From: Tunturiibacter gelidiferens
GTDB taxonomy: Bacteria; Acidobacteriota; Terriglobia; Terriglobales; Acidobacteriaceae
DNA: 64,000 bases
Direction: 5' to 3'
Assembly (NCBI RefSeq): GCF_014201335.1
Contig: NZ_JACHEB010000009.1
Location: 62,001 to 126,000 of the forward strand
Shown here: one piece after another, positions 17,794 through 26,962 of the stretch
Position numbering within the stretch: the first letter of the stretch is position 1
Layout: each line of letters starts with the position of its first letter
The notes under the pieces: model-generated
The model's database searches: none
What the model was told of the DNA's origin: nothing
The model's input: the letters and a program-made list of their open reading frames with translations, nothing else
Position numbers and translations under genes: made by a program

Positions 17794-18591
17794 TCAATCT
17801 GGTGGGAAAAGAAATCGCAAAACGTCCCCAAATCGCTCCGACCACGCGTTTTCATCGTGAACCGCCCCGTCCGCCTTCATATAAGCAAGGTCGACACCCG
17901 ACTGCCAACCCCGCTTGATCAACTGCCGTTCCAAATGGTCCGCATCCCGCACATGTCGCACCCCCTCCGCCGTGCCGATGTCCAGCCAGATGCGCAGCAT
18001 AGGCCTCGGCCGTGTCTGATCAACCACGTTGAAGACGCTGCGCTGATCCCACCAGAGCGAAGGCGACATCACCGCCAGTTTGCCAAACACCTCCGGATAG
18101 ATAAATCCCAGATACAGCGAGACCAACCCTCCAAGTGAAGACCCTCCCAACCCTGTGTTCCTCGCATCGCTCATCGTGCGATAAGTGCGGTCAATCAGCG
18201 GCTTCAACTCCTCCACCAGCAGCCGACCATAGCTTCGCCCTTCGCCCCCGCCCACCTTGAGGTCCCGCGTCGGCGTATATTCCGCCGTCCGGCGAAGTCC
18301 CGTATTTGCAACGCCGACGAGGATCACTGGTTCCATCTCGCCGTTGAGACTCAGCTCGTCCGCCGTCGTATGCGCGTTCCAAGTTCGTCCGGCAATGTAC
18401 GAGGTACGTCCGTCGAACAGATTCTGCCCATCATGTAAATAGAAGACAGGGAAGCGCCGGTCCTCCTGCTCCAAGTATTGCGGCGGCAGATAGACCGAAA
18501 CGACTCGATCATCCGGCAAAATCTCCGAATGAAACTTACGTACGCTATATCTCGGATTAGAATCCAGATCGTCTGCGATATGCTCGGTCAT
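17794..18591 (-). CDS. Alpha/beta-hydrolase esterase (esterase D/Fes-like)
   Basis: About 265 aa of the putative-esterase (PF00756-type) family: FHSEILPDDRVVSVYLPPQYL, then FPVFYLHDGQNLFDG (oxyanion region), the nucleophile elbow TGLGGSSLGGLVSLYLG (GxSxG) and DGAVHDENAWSERF with the catalytic His. Such enzymes hydrolyse acyl or siderophore esters; no signal peptide is evident, so it is probably cytosolic. Start uncertain: ATG 18591 matches the family, and a TTG at 18678 would add 29 residues. Divergent from a second esterase-family gene, with a shared intergenic region. Confidence 0.82.
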   Translation of the reverse strand: MTEHIADDLDSNPRYSVRKFHSEILPDDRVVSVYLPPQYLEQEDRRFPVFYLHDGQNLFDGRTSYIAGRTWNAHTTADELSLNGEMEPVILVGVANTGLRRTAEYTPTRDLKVGGGEGRSYGRLLVEELKPLIDRTYRTMSDARNTGLGGSSLGGLVSLYLGFIYPEVFGKLAVMSPSLWWDQRSVFNVVDQTRPRPMLRIWLDIGTAEGVRHVRDADHLERQLIKRGWQSGVDLAYMKADGAVHDENAWSERFGDVLRFLFPPD

Positions 18592-18735
18592 CGCCTCTTC
18601 GGGCAAGAAGGCGGCTACAGGCTCGCGCTCAACGGTCGTAAGCGCAGGAATGAAATGAGATTGCGATGATTGTTTCAATGCGAAAGAACTCGCTCCAATA
18701 AACTACGATTGCATCAGACTAGCAGAGGGAGCCCG

Positions 18736-19446
18736 ATGAAACGCGAATACCACAAATGGTTCTCACCGTCCCTCGGTCGCGACATGGAACTGCTGATCTT
18801 CGGGCACGCAGGCTATCCAGCCGTCGTCTTCCCCACCTCCTGCGGCCGCTTCTACGAATTTGAAGACCGTCATATGGTCAGCACCGTTCAGGACAAGCTC
18901 GAACACGGCCACCTCCAGTTCTATTGCGTCGACTCAGTCGACAGCGAAAGCTGGTATAACCGCGACGTGCCGCCCCGCTGGCGCATCGCCCGCCAGGTGC
19001 AGTACGAGCAATACATCATGAACGAGGTCGTCCCTCTCGTTCGTCAGCAAAATCAATACTCCGGCCTTGGTGCCATCGGCACTAGCTTTGGCGGCTACCA
19101 TGCCCTGAACGCTGCGCTCCGGCATCCCGATATCTTCACTGCGATGCTCTCCATGAGCGGATCCTTCGACCCCTCCAACTTTCTCCGCGGTTACTACGAC
19201 GACGATTGTTACTTCAACATCCCCATGCATTACCTCCCCAACATCAGCGACTCGTGGTATCTCGATCGTTACCGCCGTAACAACTACATCCTCGCCACCG
19301 GCGTTCACGACCAGTGTTGGAACGACAACGAACGCATGGCGCAGATCTTCCGCAACAAAAGCATCCCTTGCCGTCTCGATGTATGGGGCGACAACACAGG
19401 CCACGACTGGCCCTGGTGGCAGAGAATGCTGCAAACCTATCTCTAG
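18736..19446 (+). CDS. Esterase-family protein linked to an amidoligase cluster
   Basis: A 236-aa alpha/beta-hydrolase-like protein. REYHKWFSPSLGRDMELLIFGHAGYPAVVFPTSCGRFYEFED is characteristic of a small esterase group, and GLGAIGTSFGGYHALNAALRHP holds the GxSxGG nucleophile elbow (Ser near residue 115). TGVHDQCWNDN and WGDNTGHDWPWW supply the acid and His. No signal peptide. The start is ATG 18736 with GAGGGAG just upstream. It is followed after about 40 bp by an ATP-grasp gene and then a carboxylate-amine ligase, so it probably hydrolyses or releases the product of those ligases. That role is an inference from context. Confidence 0.85.
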   Translation: MKREYHKWFSPSLGRDMELLIFGHAGYPAVVFPTSCGRFYEFEDRHMVSTVQDKLEHGHLQFYCVDSVDSESWYNRDVPPRWRIARQVQYEQYIMNEVVPLVRQQNQYSGLGAIGTSFGGYHALNAALRHPDIFTAMLSMSGSFDPSNFLRGYYDDDCYFNIPMHYLPNISDSWYLDRYRRNNYILATGVHDQCWNDNERMAQIFRNKSIPCRLDVWGDNTGHDWPWWQRMLQTYL

Positions 19447-19489
19447 GTCACCGGGCAAACCTCTCCCAAACCCCTGCATGGAGGATTCA

Positions 19490-20503
19490 GTGAAGAAGAT
19501 TGGTGTTCTGTTCGGAATGGAAAATACCTTTCCCGGCGCGCTCGTTGATCGCATCAACGCGATGGAGATCGAAGGCATTCAGGCTGAGTTCGTCTGCGTC
19601 GGCGGCGTACACATGGCCGCACCCTCCGGCTATGCCGTCATCGTCGATCGCATCTCGCACGACATGCCCTTCTACCGCGCCTTCCTTAAAAACGCGGCCC
19701 TCACCGGCACTCAGATCATCAACAATCCCTTCTGGTGGTCAGCCGACGACAAGTTCTTCAACTACGCCCTCGCGTCAAAACTAGGCGTAGCCGTACCCAA
19801 AACCGTCCTCCTCCCCCACAAAAAATTTCCGCCGCAAATCAACGAGCGCTCGCTCCGCAACCTGCAGTTTCCCCTCGACTGGGACAGCATCTTCGACTAC
19901 GTCGGCTTTCCCGCCTTTCTCAAACCCCACGATGGCGGCGGCTGGCGCGACGTCTTCCACGTCCACAATCGCGACGAGTTCTTCCACGCCTACGACCAGA
20001 CCCGCGACCTCTGCATGACTCTCCAGGCCGCAGTCAACTTCAAGGAGTACTTCCGCTGCTACGTCGTCGGCCAATCGGACGTCCGCATCATGCCCTACGA
20101 TCCACGCCGCCCGCACGAGCAACGCTACGTCCTCGACCCGCCCGAGTACGACAAGAAACTCCTCAAGCGCGTCGAAAAAGATGCTCTCACTCTCTGCAAG
20201 GCCCTCGGCTACGACCTCAACACCGTAGAGTTCGCCGTAGAAGACGGCATCCCCTACGCCATCGATTTCATGAATCCCGCGCCCGATGCCGACCTCCACT
20301 CCGTAGGCAAGGAAAGCTTCGAGTGGATCGTCGACAAAGTATCAAAGCTAGCGGTAAAGAAGGCGCAATCCTCCAACAAAATCAAACATGAGCTGAGTTG
20401 GTCCGCCTTCCTCGCGCCCTCAACCAAAAAAATGACGCTGAAACCACCAGCAACGCCCGCACCGAAAAAAACCGAAAAAAAGAAGACCAAAAAAGAAGCC
20501 TAG
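19490..20503 (+). CDS. ATP-grasp family ligase
   Basis: About 337 aa. An N-terminal Rossmann-like preATP-grasp part (KKIGVLFGMENTFPGALVDRIN) precedes the ATP-grasp fold: DDKFFNYALASKLGVAVPKTVLLP, FPAFLKPHDGGGWRDVFHV (ATP-binding Lys and glycine loop), YFRCYVVG, and VEFAVEDGIPYAIDFMNPAPD with the Mg-binding acid and Asn. Such enzymes join a carboxylate to an amine through an acyl phosphate. The C terminus is a Lys-rich tail (KKTEKKKTKKEA). The likely start is GTG 19490 with GGAGG five bases upstream; ATG 19478 is the alternative. Predicted operon with the upstream esterase and downstream GCS2 gene. Confidence 0.85.
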   Translation: MKKIGVLFGMENTFPGALVDRINAMEIEGIQAEFVCVGGVHMAAPSGYAVIVDRISHDMPFYRAFLKNAALTGTQIINNPFWWSADDKFFNYALASKLGVAVPKTVLLPHKKFPPQINERSLRNLQFPLDWDSIFDYVGFPAFLKPHDGGGWRDVFHVHNRDEFFHAYDQTRDLCMTLQAAVNFKEYFRCYVVGQSDVRIMPYDPRRPHEQRYVLDPPEYDKKLLKRVEKDALTLCKALGYDLNTVEFAVEDGIPYAIDFMNPAPDADLHSVGKESFEWIVDKVSKLAVKKAQSSNKIKHELSWSAFLAPSTKKMTLKPPATPAPKKTEKKKTKKEA

Positions 20504-20563
20504 TTTTCGTCGCGCCTGAAAGCAGTGGTACTCTTCTGACTCACAACGGTAAGGGGAGAGTAT

Positions 20564-21667
20564 ATGCGGCCATCCTTCACGCTAGGCATCGAAGAGGAGT
20601 ACCAGACAGTCGATCCGGAGACCCGGGATCTGCGCTCGCACATCGCCACCGAGATGCTCGCTAAAGGCAAGCTCCGCCTCGAGGAGCGTGTCAAAGCCGA
20701 GATGCATCAATCCGTCATCGAGGTCGGCACGCGCGTCTGCAGCAACATCCAGGTCGCCCAGGAAGACCTCTTCGATCTGCGCCGCAACATGATCGCCCTC
20801 GCCGAAGAGCACGACCTACTCCTCATCGCCGGCGCCACGCACCCCTTCGCCGACTGGCGCGTGCAGGAGATCTACCCTGATCCGCGCTACGCGCAAGTCG
20901 TCGAAGACCTTCAACTCGTCGCCCGCGCCAATCTTATCTTCGGTCTCCACGTCCACGTCGGCATCGAAGACCGCGAAGCCGCCATCCGCATCATGAACTC
21001 GCTCCGCTACTTCCTCCCCCACATCCTGGCGCTCTCCACGAACTCCCCCTTCTGGCTGGGCATGGAGACTGGCTACAAAAGTTACCGCGCCAAGGTTTTC
21101 GAAAACTTTCCTCGCACCAACCTCCCCGACAGTTTCTCGAGCTACTCCGAGTTCGAGAGCTACGTAAACCTCCTTATCAAGACGAACTCCATCGACAACG
21201 CCAAAAAAATCTGGTGGGACGTTCGCCCCCATCCCTTCTTTGACACCGTCGAAGTTCGCATCTGCGACATCCCCCTCCGCGCGCAGGAGTCCATCGCCAT
21301 CGCCGCGCTCATCCAGGCCACCGCCTGCAAGCTCTGGCACCTCCACTCTCGCAACGTCGACTACCGCCAGTACTCCCGCGCCCTTTTGATGGAGAACAAA
21401 TTCCGCGCCGTCCGCTACGGCATCGACGGCAAGATGATCGACTTCGGCAAACAAACCGAGGTCCCTGTCCGCGAACTCATCCTTGAGTACCTCGCCTTCA
21501 TCGACGACGTTCTCGACGAACTAGGCAGCCGTACCGAGATCAACTACATCCACACCATGCTCGCGCAGGGCAGCGGCGCCGACCGCCAGCTCAAGGTCTT
21601 CCGCGAAACCGGTAGCCTAAAATCCGTCGTCGACTACATGGCCGCCGAAACCCGCGCCGGCCTCTAA
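20564..21667 (+). CDS. Carboxylate-amine ligase, GCS2/YbdK family
   Basis: A 367-aa member of the glutamate-cysteine ligase type 2 fold (COG2170). TLGIEEEYQTVDPETRDLR is the signature N terminus, GLHVHVGIEDREAAI carries the conserved HxHVG metal/ATP motif, and VEVRICDIPLRAQESIAIAALIQA is typical of the C-terminal half. YbdK shows weak gamma-glutamylcysteine synthetase activity; the true substrates of most members are unknown. It lies 60 bp after the ATP-grasp gene, preceded by AAGGGGAGAG. Two different ligase folds side by side suggest stepwise assembly of a small peptide or amide. Confidence 0.92.
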   Translation: MRPSFTLGIEEEYQTVDPETRDLRSHIATEMLAKGKLRLEERVKAEMHQSVIEVGTRVCSNIQVAQEDLFDLRRNMIALAEEHDLLLIAGATHPFADWRVQEIYPDPRYAQVVEDLQLVARANLIFGLHVHVGIEDREAAIRIMNSLRYFLPHILALSTNSPFWLGMETGYKSYRAKVFENFPRTNLPDSFSSYSEFESYVNLLIKTNSIDNAKKIWWDVRPHPFFDTVEVRICDIPLRAQESIAIAALIQATACKLWHLHSRNVDYRQYSRALLMENKFRAVRYGIDGKMIDFGKQTEVPVRELILEYLAFIDDVLDELGSRTEINYIHTMLAQGSGADRQLKVFRETGSLKSVVDYMAAETRAGL

Positions 21668-21671
21668 GAAC

Positions 21672-22835
21672 CTATCCACGCTTGCGAAATCGGGAACCTG
21701 AGAAGATGCGGATATCCGTTGAAGTCTCTCGTGCCATTGCGAGATCGCAAAGAATCTCTCCCACTACGGAAGAAAATTTGAAACCATGACCGGAGAATCC
21801 GGCAGCAAGGATCACCTGCGGATGATCAGGGTGCGTATCGACAATGAAGTGTTCGTCAGGCGTCATCGTATACATGCAAGTCGTTGCATGAGAAACCTCT
21901 CCGTTGAGCGAGGGAATTCTAGTCCCGATAGCAGATCTGATTGCTGATTCATCACGCGGATTTATGCGCCGATCGATTGTCGATGGAGTGCATGTCTCGT
22001 TACCAGAATGAATCCCCACCTTTGGACTCCCATCTTCGCTTATTCGTGGAAGGCCATAGAACAACGGAGATCCCTCAGGCTCCCAAAGGAAGATCGGGAA
22101 CACTCCACGATCAAAGTTGGAAGATTCGTAAAGAGGCTTAAGCCAGAACAGCACCCTGCGTGAGACGACGACCGGCATCGAAACGTCGGACACCAGCTCC
22201 GCGAACCACGGACCAACAGAAATCACCAGGGACTTGGCATTGTAAGTCTCCTTTTCCGTTGTAACGCTTACACCGTCACCTTCTTGAGAAGCTGTCCACG
22301 AAAGCACTGGTTCTTCGAAACGTAGATCTGCACCACGCTTGGATGCACCGCGCAGATGCTGCCGGATACATTCCTCAGGCTTGAGGTACCCCGCCTTCTC
22401 TTCGTAGAAAGCTACTTCGTCCTCTGTCAGGGCAAACTGCGGAAAGCGACGTTGCATCTCTTTGGCGTCGATTAGGGCGTGCCCGAGACCGTACTGTTTC
22501 GCGCTTCTCAAGCAGCCTGCCACCAGCGCTCCTTTCGTCGGTCCAATAGCAACGCCGCCAGTGATGGTCAAGAGGTCTTCGTTGCTTTCTTCTTGCAACT
22601 GATCCCAAAGCTCATATGCCCTTAAGACGAGCGGAACATAGGCAGGGTCTTCGAAGTACGCCTGCCGGATAATGCGCGACTCCCCGTGTGACGATCCCTT
22701 GTCATGAGCCGGAGTAAAGGCCTCCAGCCCCAACACCTTGGCGCCTCGCTTAGATAGCTGGTATGCCGTGGCGCTTCCCATAGCGCCGAGGCCGACAACG
22801 ATAGCGTCAAATGTGCGTTCCAGCCTCGCCTCCAC
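21672..22835 (-). CDS. solA: FAD-dependent amine oxidase, sarcosine oxidase / N-methyltryptophan oxidase-like
   Basis: A 387-aa DAO-family flavoenzyme. FDAIVVGLGAMGSATAYQLSKRGAKVLGLE is the dinucleotide-binding GxGxxG site, and FTPAHDKGSSHGESRIIRQAYFEDPAYVPL is a marker of the MSOX/SolA/pipecolate oxidase branch. The C-terminal CMYTMTPDEHFIVDTHPDHPQVILAAGFSGHGFKFS contains the Cys that covalently holds FAD in this group. It would oxidise a secondary amine to an aldehyde or imine plus H2O2. Its stop lies 4 bp from the stop of the carboxylate-amine ligase (convergent). The exact substrate is unknown, so the symbol is tentative. Confidence 0.85.
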   Translation of the reverse strand: MEARLERTFDAIVVGLGAMGSATAYQLSKRGAKVLGLEAFTPAHDKGSSHGESRIIRQAYFEDPAYVPLVLRAYELWDQLQEESNEDLLTITGGVAIGPTKGALVAGCLRSAKQYGLGHALIDAKEMQRRFPQFALTEDEVAFYEEKAGYLKPEECIRQHLRGASKRGADLRFEEPVLSWTASQEGDGVSVTTEKETYNAKSLVISVGPWFAELVSDVSMPVVVSRRVLFWLKPLYESSNFDRGVFPIFLWEPEGSPLFYGLPRISEDGSPKVGIHSGNETCTPSTIDRRINPRDESAIRSAIGTRIPSLNGEVSHATTCMYTMTPDEHFIVDTHPDHPQVILAAGFSGHGFKFSSVVGEILCDLAMARETSTDIRIFSGSRFRKRG

Positions 22836-22947
22836 GGTGCAACAGACTAAGGATTAAGGCACCCAAGGTCTCCTTCTCTACGATATTTGGTCAGAAGGAT
22901 CTTTTGTCTCATCGACCGCCTTTTTGCAGGCGCGTTTCCTTTGGGAC

Positions 22948-23085
22948 AAAACCTGTCAAGCCCCAAAACCGCAAATCACCGCGCCAGACAAGCAGATTCG
23001 CATGGCACAATACCCCGCCAAACCCGATATAATTAAAACAGGCCCAAGAGAAACCCCGACCTGTGAGTGTCGGGGTTTTCTGTTT
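22948..23085 (-). repeat. Dispersed repeat R2, copy b (3' half, minus orientation)
   Basis: Read on the minus strand: terminator-like hairpin, TTTAATTATATCGGG, then GCGAATCTGCTTGTCTGGCGCGG, GATTTGCGGTTTTGGGG and CTTGACAGG. The GGTACC/C-run 5' half is missing, so this is a truncated R2. It occupies the middle of the 490-bp gap between the divergent solA-like and aminopeptidase-like genes. In the rest of that gap (22836-22947 and 23086-23325) I recognise no gene. Confidence 0.8.
23049..23081. terminator. R2 hairpin, copy b
   Basis: AGAAACCCCGAC...GTCGGGGTTTTCT forms a long stem. It contrasts with the GCCCCGG/CCGGGGC stem of the other copies: both arms changed together, so base pairing is kept. 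A T run follows on the plus strand and an A/T-rich stretch on the other side, so it could terminate in both directions. Confidence 0.65.
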
Positions 23086-23325
23086 GGTCAACAACCTCAA
23101 TAAGAGGAAGACTCTACCGAGAGCCATGCCAGAGTAGTTGTAGTTTTAGGACTTTACACTTGTGGGAAAAAGGGAAGTCCAGACCTAACTCTCAAGGATC
23201 GAAGACTTTAGCACAAAATGACCGAGGGGAGGGGTACCGCAGCGATCACAATCGCCTCCTTTTTCTCCTGTAACGTTTCAGTAACAAGTATCTTAGAAAG
23301 AAGTTTTACCCGGAAGGCAGCACTC

Positions 23326-24384
23326 ATGGTTGATCAAGCAACGCAGGCAGCACCAGACCTCCGCACTACCGCATTTCCCGCCGAGTTTATCCCCGGCGCC
23401 CGCAACGCCGTCACCACCTGTCTCCGTATTCAGCCCAACGAAAAAGTCACTCTCATCACGGACGAGCGCTGCCTCACCATCGCGGCCTCCCTCGTCTCCG
23501 AACTTGATCGCATCGGTTGCACCTGGAACGCCTTCGTACTCGAAGCCCTGGCTCCGCGCCCCCTCGTCGACCTTCCAGCCGCGATCCTCGAAGACATGGA
23601 ATCGTCCCAGGTCAGCATCTTCGCGGTCGAGGTTCAGCCGAACGAATTGCACAGCCGCATGCAGATGACCGACGTAGTCAACCGCCGTCGCATGCGTCAC
23701 GCCCACATGGTCAATATCACCCCAGAGATCATGACCCAGGGCATGCGCGCCGACTTCCTCGCCATTGATCGCCTATCCCAGGCCGTCCTCGACAAGGTTC
23801 GCGCCGCCACCTACGTCCGTGCCACAACCCCCGCAGGCACCGACATCCACGCTCAACTAAACCCCGAATACCGCTGGTTCAAGACCTCCGGCATCATCAG
23901 CACTGAAAAGTGGGGCAACCTCCCCGGCGGCGAATGCTTTACCGCTCCCGGCGAGGTCAACGGTGTCTTTGTCGTCGACGGAGTAGTCGGCGACTTTCTC
24001 TGCGCCCGCTACGGCATCCTCCGCGCCCACCCCCTCACCATCAACATCGAAGGCAACCGCATCACTCGCGTCTCAAGCGAGAACAAAGCGCTTGAGCGCG
24101 ACTTTTGGGCCTACACCCACACCGACGAAAACTCCGATCGAGTCGGTGAATTTGCTATTGGTACCAACATCGGCGTCGACCGCGTCATTGGCAACATCCT
24201 CCAGGACGAAAAGTTCCCCGGCATTCACATCGCCTTCGGAGATCCCTACGGCGCCCACACGGGAGCGCCCTGGAAGTCCTCCACTCATATCGATGTAGTC
24301 GGTCTCGAGTTCAGCATCTGGCTAGGTGACGCCCAAGGCGAAGAGCAGATCATGCGCGACGGCGAGTTTCTCCTCGACGCTTAG
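23326..24384 (+). CDS. M29-like aminopeptidase / leucyl aminopeptidase family protein
   Basis: About 352 aa. Features resemble thermophilic-type M29 aminopeptidases: CLRIQPNEKVTLITDERC at the N terminus, VRATTPAGTDIHAQL, NLPGGECFTAPGEVNGVFVVDGVVG with metal-ligand Glu residues, GEFAIGTNIGVDRVIGNILQDEKFPGIHIAFGDPYG and STHIDVVGLEFSIWLG with His/Asp ligands. It probably removes N-terminal amino acids using two metal ions in the cytosol. I chose ATG 23326, with GGAAGG upstream; the frame opens earlier at 23218. It is the last gene before the base-composition switch. Confidence 0.82.
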   Translation: MVDQATQAAPDLRTTAFPAEFIPGARNAVTTCLRIQPNEKVTLITDERCLTIAASLVSELDRIGCTWNAFVLEALAPRPLVDLPAAILEDMESSQVSIFAVEVQPNELHSRMQMTDVVNRRRMRHAHMVNITPEIMTQGMRADFLAIDRLSQAVLDKVRAATYVRATTPAGTDIHAQLNPEYRWFKTSGIISTEKWGNLPGGECFTAPGEVNGVFVVDGVVGDFLCARYGILRAHPLTINIEGNRITRVSSENKALERDFWAYTHTDENSDRVGEFAIGTNIGVDRVIGNILQDEKFPGIHIAFGDPYGAHTGAPWKSSTHIDVVGLEFSIWLGDAQGEEQIMRDGEFLLDA

Positions 24385-24428
24385 CCAAACCCAGACCAGC
24401 CCCGTGGTACGTTCGGTATTCAAAATCT

Positions 24429-25130
24429 TTAGTGCGAATCTACTGTGGTCTTGCTATCGGCTTTGAATTGATAGGCCTTGGTGTCGACGCCTTGGTTATA
24501 TTTGACATCGGAGTAAACTGCGGTTCGATAGTCCTCCGACGGCATATAGAAGCTTTGCTTTAAGGTAATACCGCGAGTTGGGTCCACCCAGATTGTCATA
24601 TGCGTGCAATTATTGCGGACCGATGGGTCTTTCGGGACCAGGTCCAACTTGGCCGTCTGCACCCCATTCAACATCTCGTCCCCTAAATCAGAAATGGTCC
24701 ATGCTTTCGCCATCTCCTTGCCACTCCCACCAAACCCAAGAGTAAGAAAGCTCTCCATCTGCGCCTGGTTTCCTTTCGGAGTAATGATCGTCTCATGGTC
24801 GGTGCCAGGATCGAAGAGAGTTAGCGTCCCATTGCGATATTCCAGAATCTTGGTGGAGGGCGAAGTAATTTTGGCCCCCATCACAGTTTTTCCGTTTTCC
24901 TTTTTGAAGTAGATTGTCCCTTTTTGCGTGGTCGTTTGTTGCACGACCTTCTCGTAGAGATCCCACTGAAAGCTGGCTTCAGCGGACTGGAACCTCAGGG
25001 TCGCCGCATCCATCTGTCGAAGAACTTCGTCCAGGTGGCCGGCCTTGGGCTGCGCAACGGCGGAAGGTGTGGGACCCAAAGCAACTATCGAAAAGAGAAG
25101 TGATGCAACGACACGGCTGATAGTGGTCAT
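24429..25130 (-). CDS. LolA-like outer-membrane lipoprotein-sorting protein
   Basis: A 233-aa periplasmic protein with signal peptide (VVASLLFSIVALGPTPSAVAQ). The body fits the LolA/LolA-like half-barrel: VLRQMDAATLRFQSAEASFQWDLYEK, GTIYFKKENGKTVMGAKITSP, LEYRNGTLTLFDP and MTIWVDPTRGITLKQSFY. Family members chaperone lipoproteins or other lipids across the periplasm, but Acidobacteriota have several paralogues whose cargo is unknown. It is the third gene of a probable serS operon. Confidence 0.75.
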   Translation of the reverse strand: MTTISRVVASLLFSIVALGPTPSAVAQPKAGHLDEVLRQMDAATLRFQSAEASFQWDLYEKVVQQTTTQKGTIYFKKENGKTVMGAKITSPSTKILEYRNGTLTLFDPGTDHETIITPKGNQAQMESFLTLGFGGSGKEMAKAWTISDLGDEMLNGVQTAKLDLVPKDPSVRNNCTHMTIWVDPTRGITLKQSFYMPSEDYRTAVYSDVKYNQGVDTKAYQFKADSKTTVDSH

Positions 25131-25174
25131 AGGTGAGGTGCTCCCAAAAATGATATGCGATAAGCGTCAGAAAT

Positions 25175-25555
25175 TTAGCGGAGCACCCACGCGTTGTACG
25201 CAATGATTTTGCCCTGTATGTCACGAACGGGCTCGTACCGCTCAAGTGATACTTCGCCTGATATTGGTTCGATCACGCGCAGGATCGCTGCGCGGCGTTC
25301 AGGATCGGTGCGGGCGCCGCTCATATCATCGGCGCGCACTTGGTAGATAAAACGGCTGCTGCCCCCCGACGTTCCGGCTTCTCTAACCAGTACCTCGCTC
25401 GCGTGGAGAGCAACGGTCTCAACCGGTTTGTCCTTGAAGTCGATCAAGTGAGGTGAGACGAACATAAAGATCAGAATAGCTGTCACCATGACGTCATAAT
25501 GGAAACTTCCTCGTTCATAGGCCCAGAAAATGTAGTTGCGAATCAGCTTGAACAT
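25175..25555 (-). CDS. Hypothetical membrane-anchored protein, 126 aa
   Basis: A small protein with an N-terminal aromatic segment (IRNYIFWAYERGSFHYD), one transmembrane helix (MVTAILIFMFVSPHLI) and a soluble C-terminal domain of about 85 residues, predicted periplasmic. No family recognised. It starts three bases after the serS stop and is followed after 44 bp by the LolA-like gene, so the three are probably one transcript. Function unknown; the neighbour suggests envelope transport. Confidence 0.7.
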   Translation of the reverse strand: MFKLIRNYIFWAYERGSFHYDVMVTAILIFMFVSPHLIDFKDKPVETVALHASEVLVREAGTSGGSSRFIYQVRADDMSGARTDPERRAAILRVIEPISGEVSLERYEPVRDIQGKIIAYNAWVLR

Positions 25556-25558
25556 GAA

Positions 25559-26893
25559 TTAACTCCTGCCTTGTTGTTTGCCGATAACCGTGTCGCCGTT
25601 CATATAGGGTACTAACACGTCTGGGACTCTAATCGTGCCGTCAGACTGCTGATAGGTCTCCAGAATTGCGAGGTAGGTGCGACCTACAGCGAGGCCGCTT
25701 CCATTCAGGGTGTGAAGAAATTCGGTCTTTTTCGCTCCAGTGGGACGATAGCGGATATTTGCCCGGCGGGCCTGGAAGGACTCGAAATTAGAGCAGGAAG
25801 AGATCTCCCGATAGAGCTGCTGACCAGGTAACCACACCTCGAGGTCATACGTCTTAGCAGCGGAAAATCCCATATCCCCTGTGCAGAGCAGCATTCGTCG
25901 ATAAGGGAGACCCAGGCGTTCGAGGACCGTCTCAGCATGGCGGGTTAGGCGTTCGTGTTCCGCGTCAGAGTCCTCTGGGCGTGCAAACTTAACCAACTCG
26001 ACCTTCTGGAACTGGTGCTGACGGATCATGCCGCGGACATCCTTGCCGTAGGAGCCAGCTTCGGAGCGGAAACACGGAGTGTAGGCGCAAAAAGATATTG
26101 GAAGCTGCGATTCGTCGAGCGTCTCGTCGCGGAAGATGTTTGTGACGGGGACCTCTGCTGTAGGGATAAGCCAGTGATCACTCTCTTGATATACGCCTGG
26201 CTGGTAGCTGCCTTTGTCGTCGCAATGAAATAGATCTTCGGCGAATTTGGGCAGCTGACCGGTGCCGAAGAGGGACCTGGAGTTGACCATGTAAGGCGGC
26301 AGAACTTCGGTATAGCAGTGTTCGCCAGTGTGAAGGTCGATCATATAGTTGGCAAGGGCGCGCTCAAGACGAGCTCCCTGTCCGAATTGAATAACAAAAC
26401 GGGAGCCTGAGATTTTGGCGGCGCGGCCAAAGTCGAGGATGCCCAACGCTTCGCCCAGGTCCCAATGAGGCTTTGCGGGGAAGTCGAAGATCGTCTTCTC
26501 GCCCCAGACCTTTTCTTGCCGATTGTCGTCGGCTGATTTTCCGATGGGAACGCCGTCTTGAGGCAGATTGGGAAGGGCTTGCAGCATCTCTTTCAAACGC
26601 TCGTCTAAAACTGCGGCAGAGGATTCGAGGGACTCCGTCTCAGATTTCATGGCACGCGTCTGCTCGGTTTGCGCAGGTGTTTCTACGCCCTCACGTCTGA
26701 GTTTTGCGATCTCTTCGGTCAGCTTGTTTCGCTGCGCCTTTAACGTCTCCACTCGGGTGATAGCCTCGCGCCTCGCGCGATCGACTTCGACGAAGCTACC
26801 GAGTACGACGGCAGGATCCATTCCCCGGTTACGCAACTTCTCTTCTACAAGGGCCAGGTTAGCCCGAACAAATGCAAGGTCAATCATCACCAT
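25559..26893 (-). CDS. serS: Serine-tRNA ligase
   Basis: A 444-aa class II synthetase. The N-terminal tRNA-binding coiled coil (residues about 1-110, with VETLKAQRNKLTEEIAKLRREG) is followed by the catalytic domain: motif 2 in PCFRSEAGSYGKDVRGMIRQHQF and motif 3 in LNGSGLAVGRTYLAILETYQ. Size is normal for bacterial SerRS. The start is either the first ATG (26893) or the ATG two codons on. Followed by the hypothetical membrane protein and the LolA-like gene on the same strand. Confidence 0.97.
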   Translation of the reverse strand: MVMIDLAFVRANLALVEEKLRNRGMDPAVVLGSFVEVDRARREAITRVETLKAQRNKLTEEIAKLRREGVETPAQTEQTRAMKSETESLESSAAVLDERLKEMLQALPNLPQDGVPIGKSADDNRQEKVWGEKTIFDFPAKPHWDLGEALGILDFGRAAKISGSRFVIQFGQGARLERALANYMIDLHTGEHCYTEVLPPYMVNSRSLFGTGQLPKFAEDLFHCDDKGSYQPGVYQESDHWLIPTAEVPVTNIFRDETLDESQLPISFCAYTPCFRSEAGSYGKDVRGMIRQHQFQKVELVKFARPEDSDAEHERLTRHAETVLERLGLPYRRMLLCTGDMGFSAAKTYDLEVWLPGQQLYREISSCSNFESFQARRANIRYRPTGAKKTEFLHTLNGSGLAVGRTYLAILETYQQSDGTIRVPDVLVPYMNGDTVIGKQQGRS

Positions 26894-26962
26894 TCATTTT
26901 AGCGTCTTCCCGAGGCGATAAGGCCTTGCAATCTTTCCGCAATACTTTCCGTTTACCCTCGT

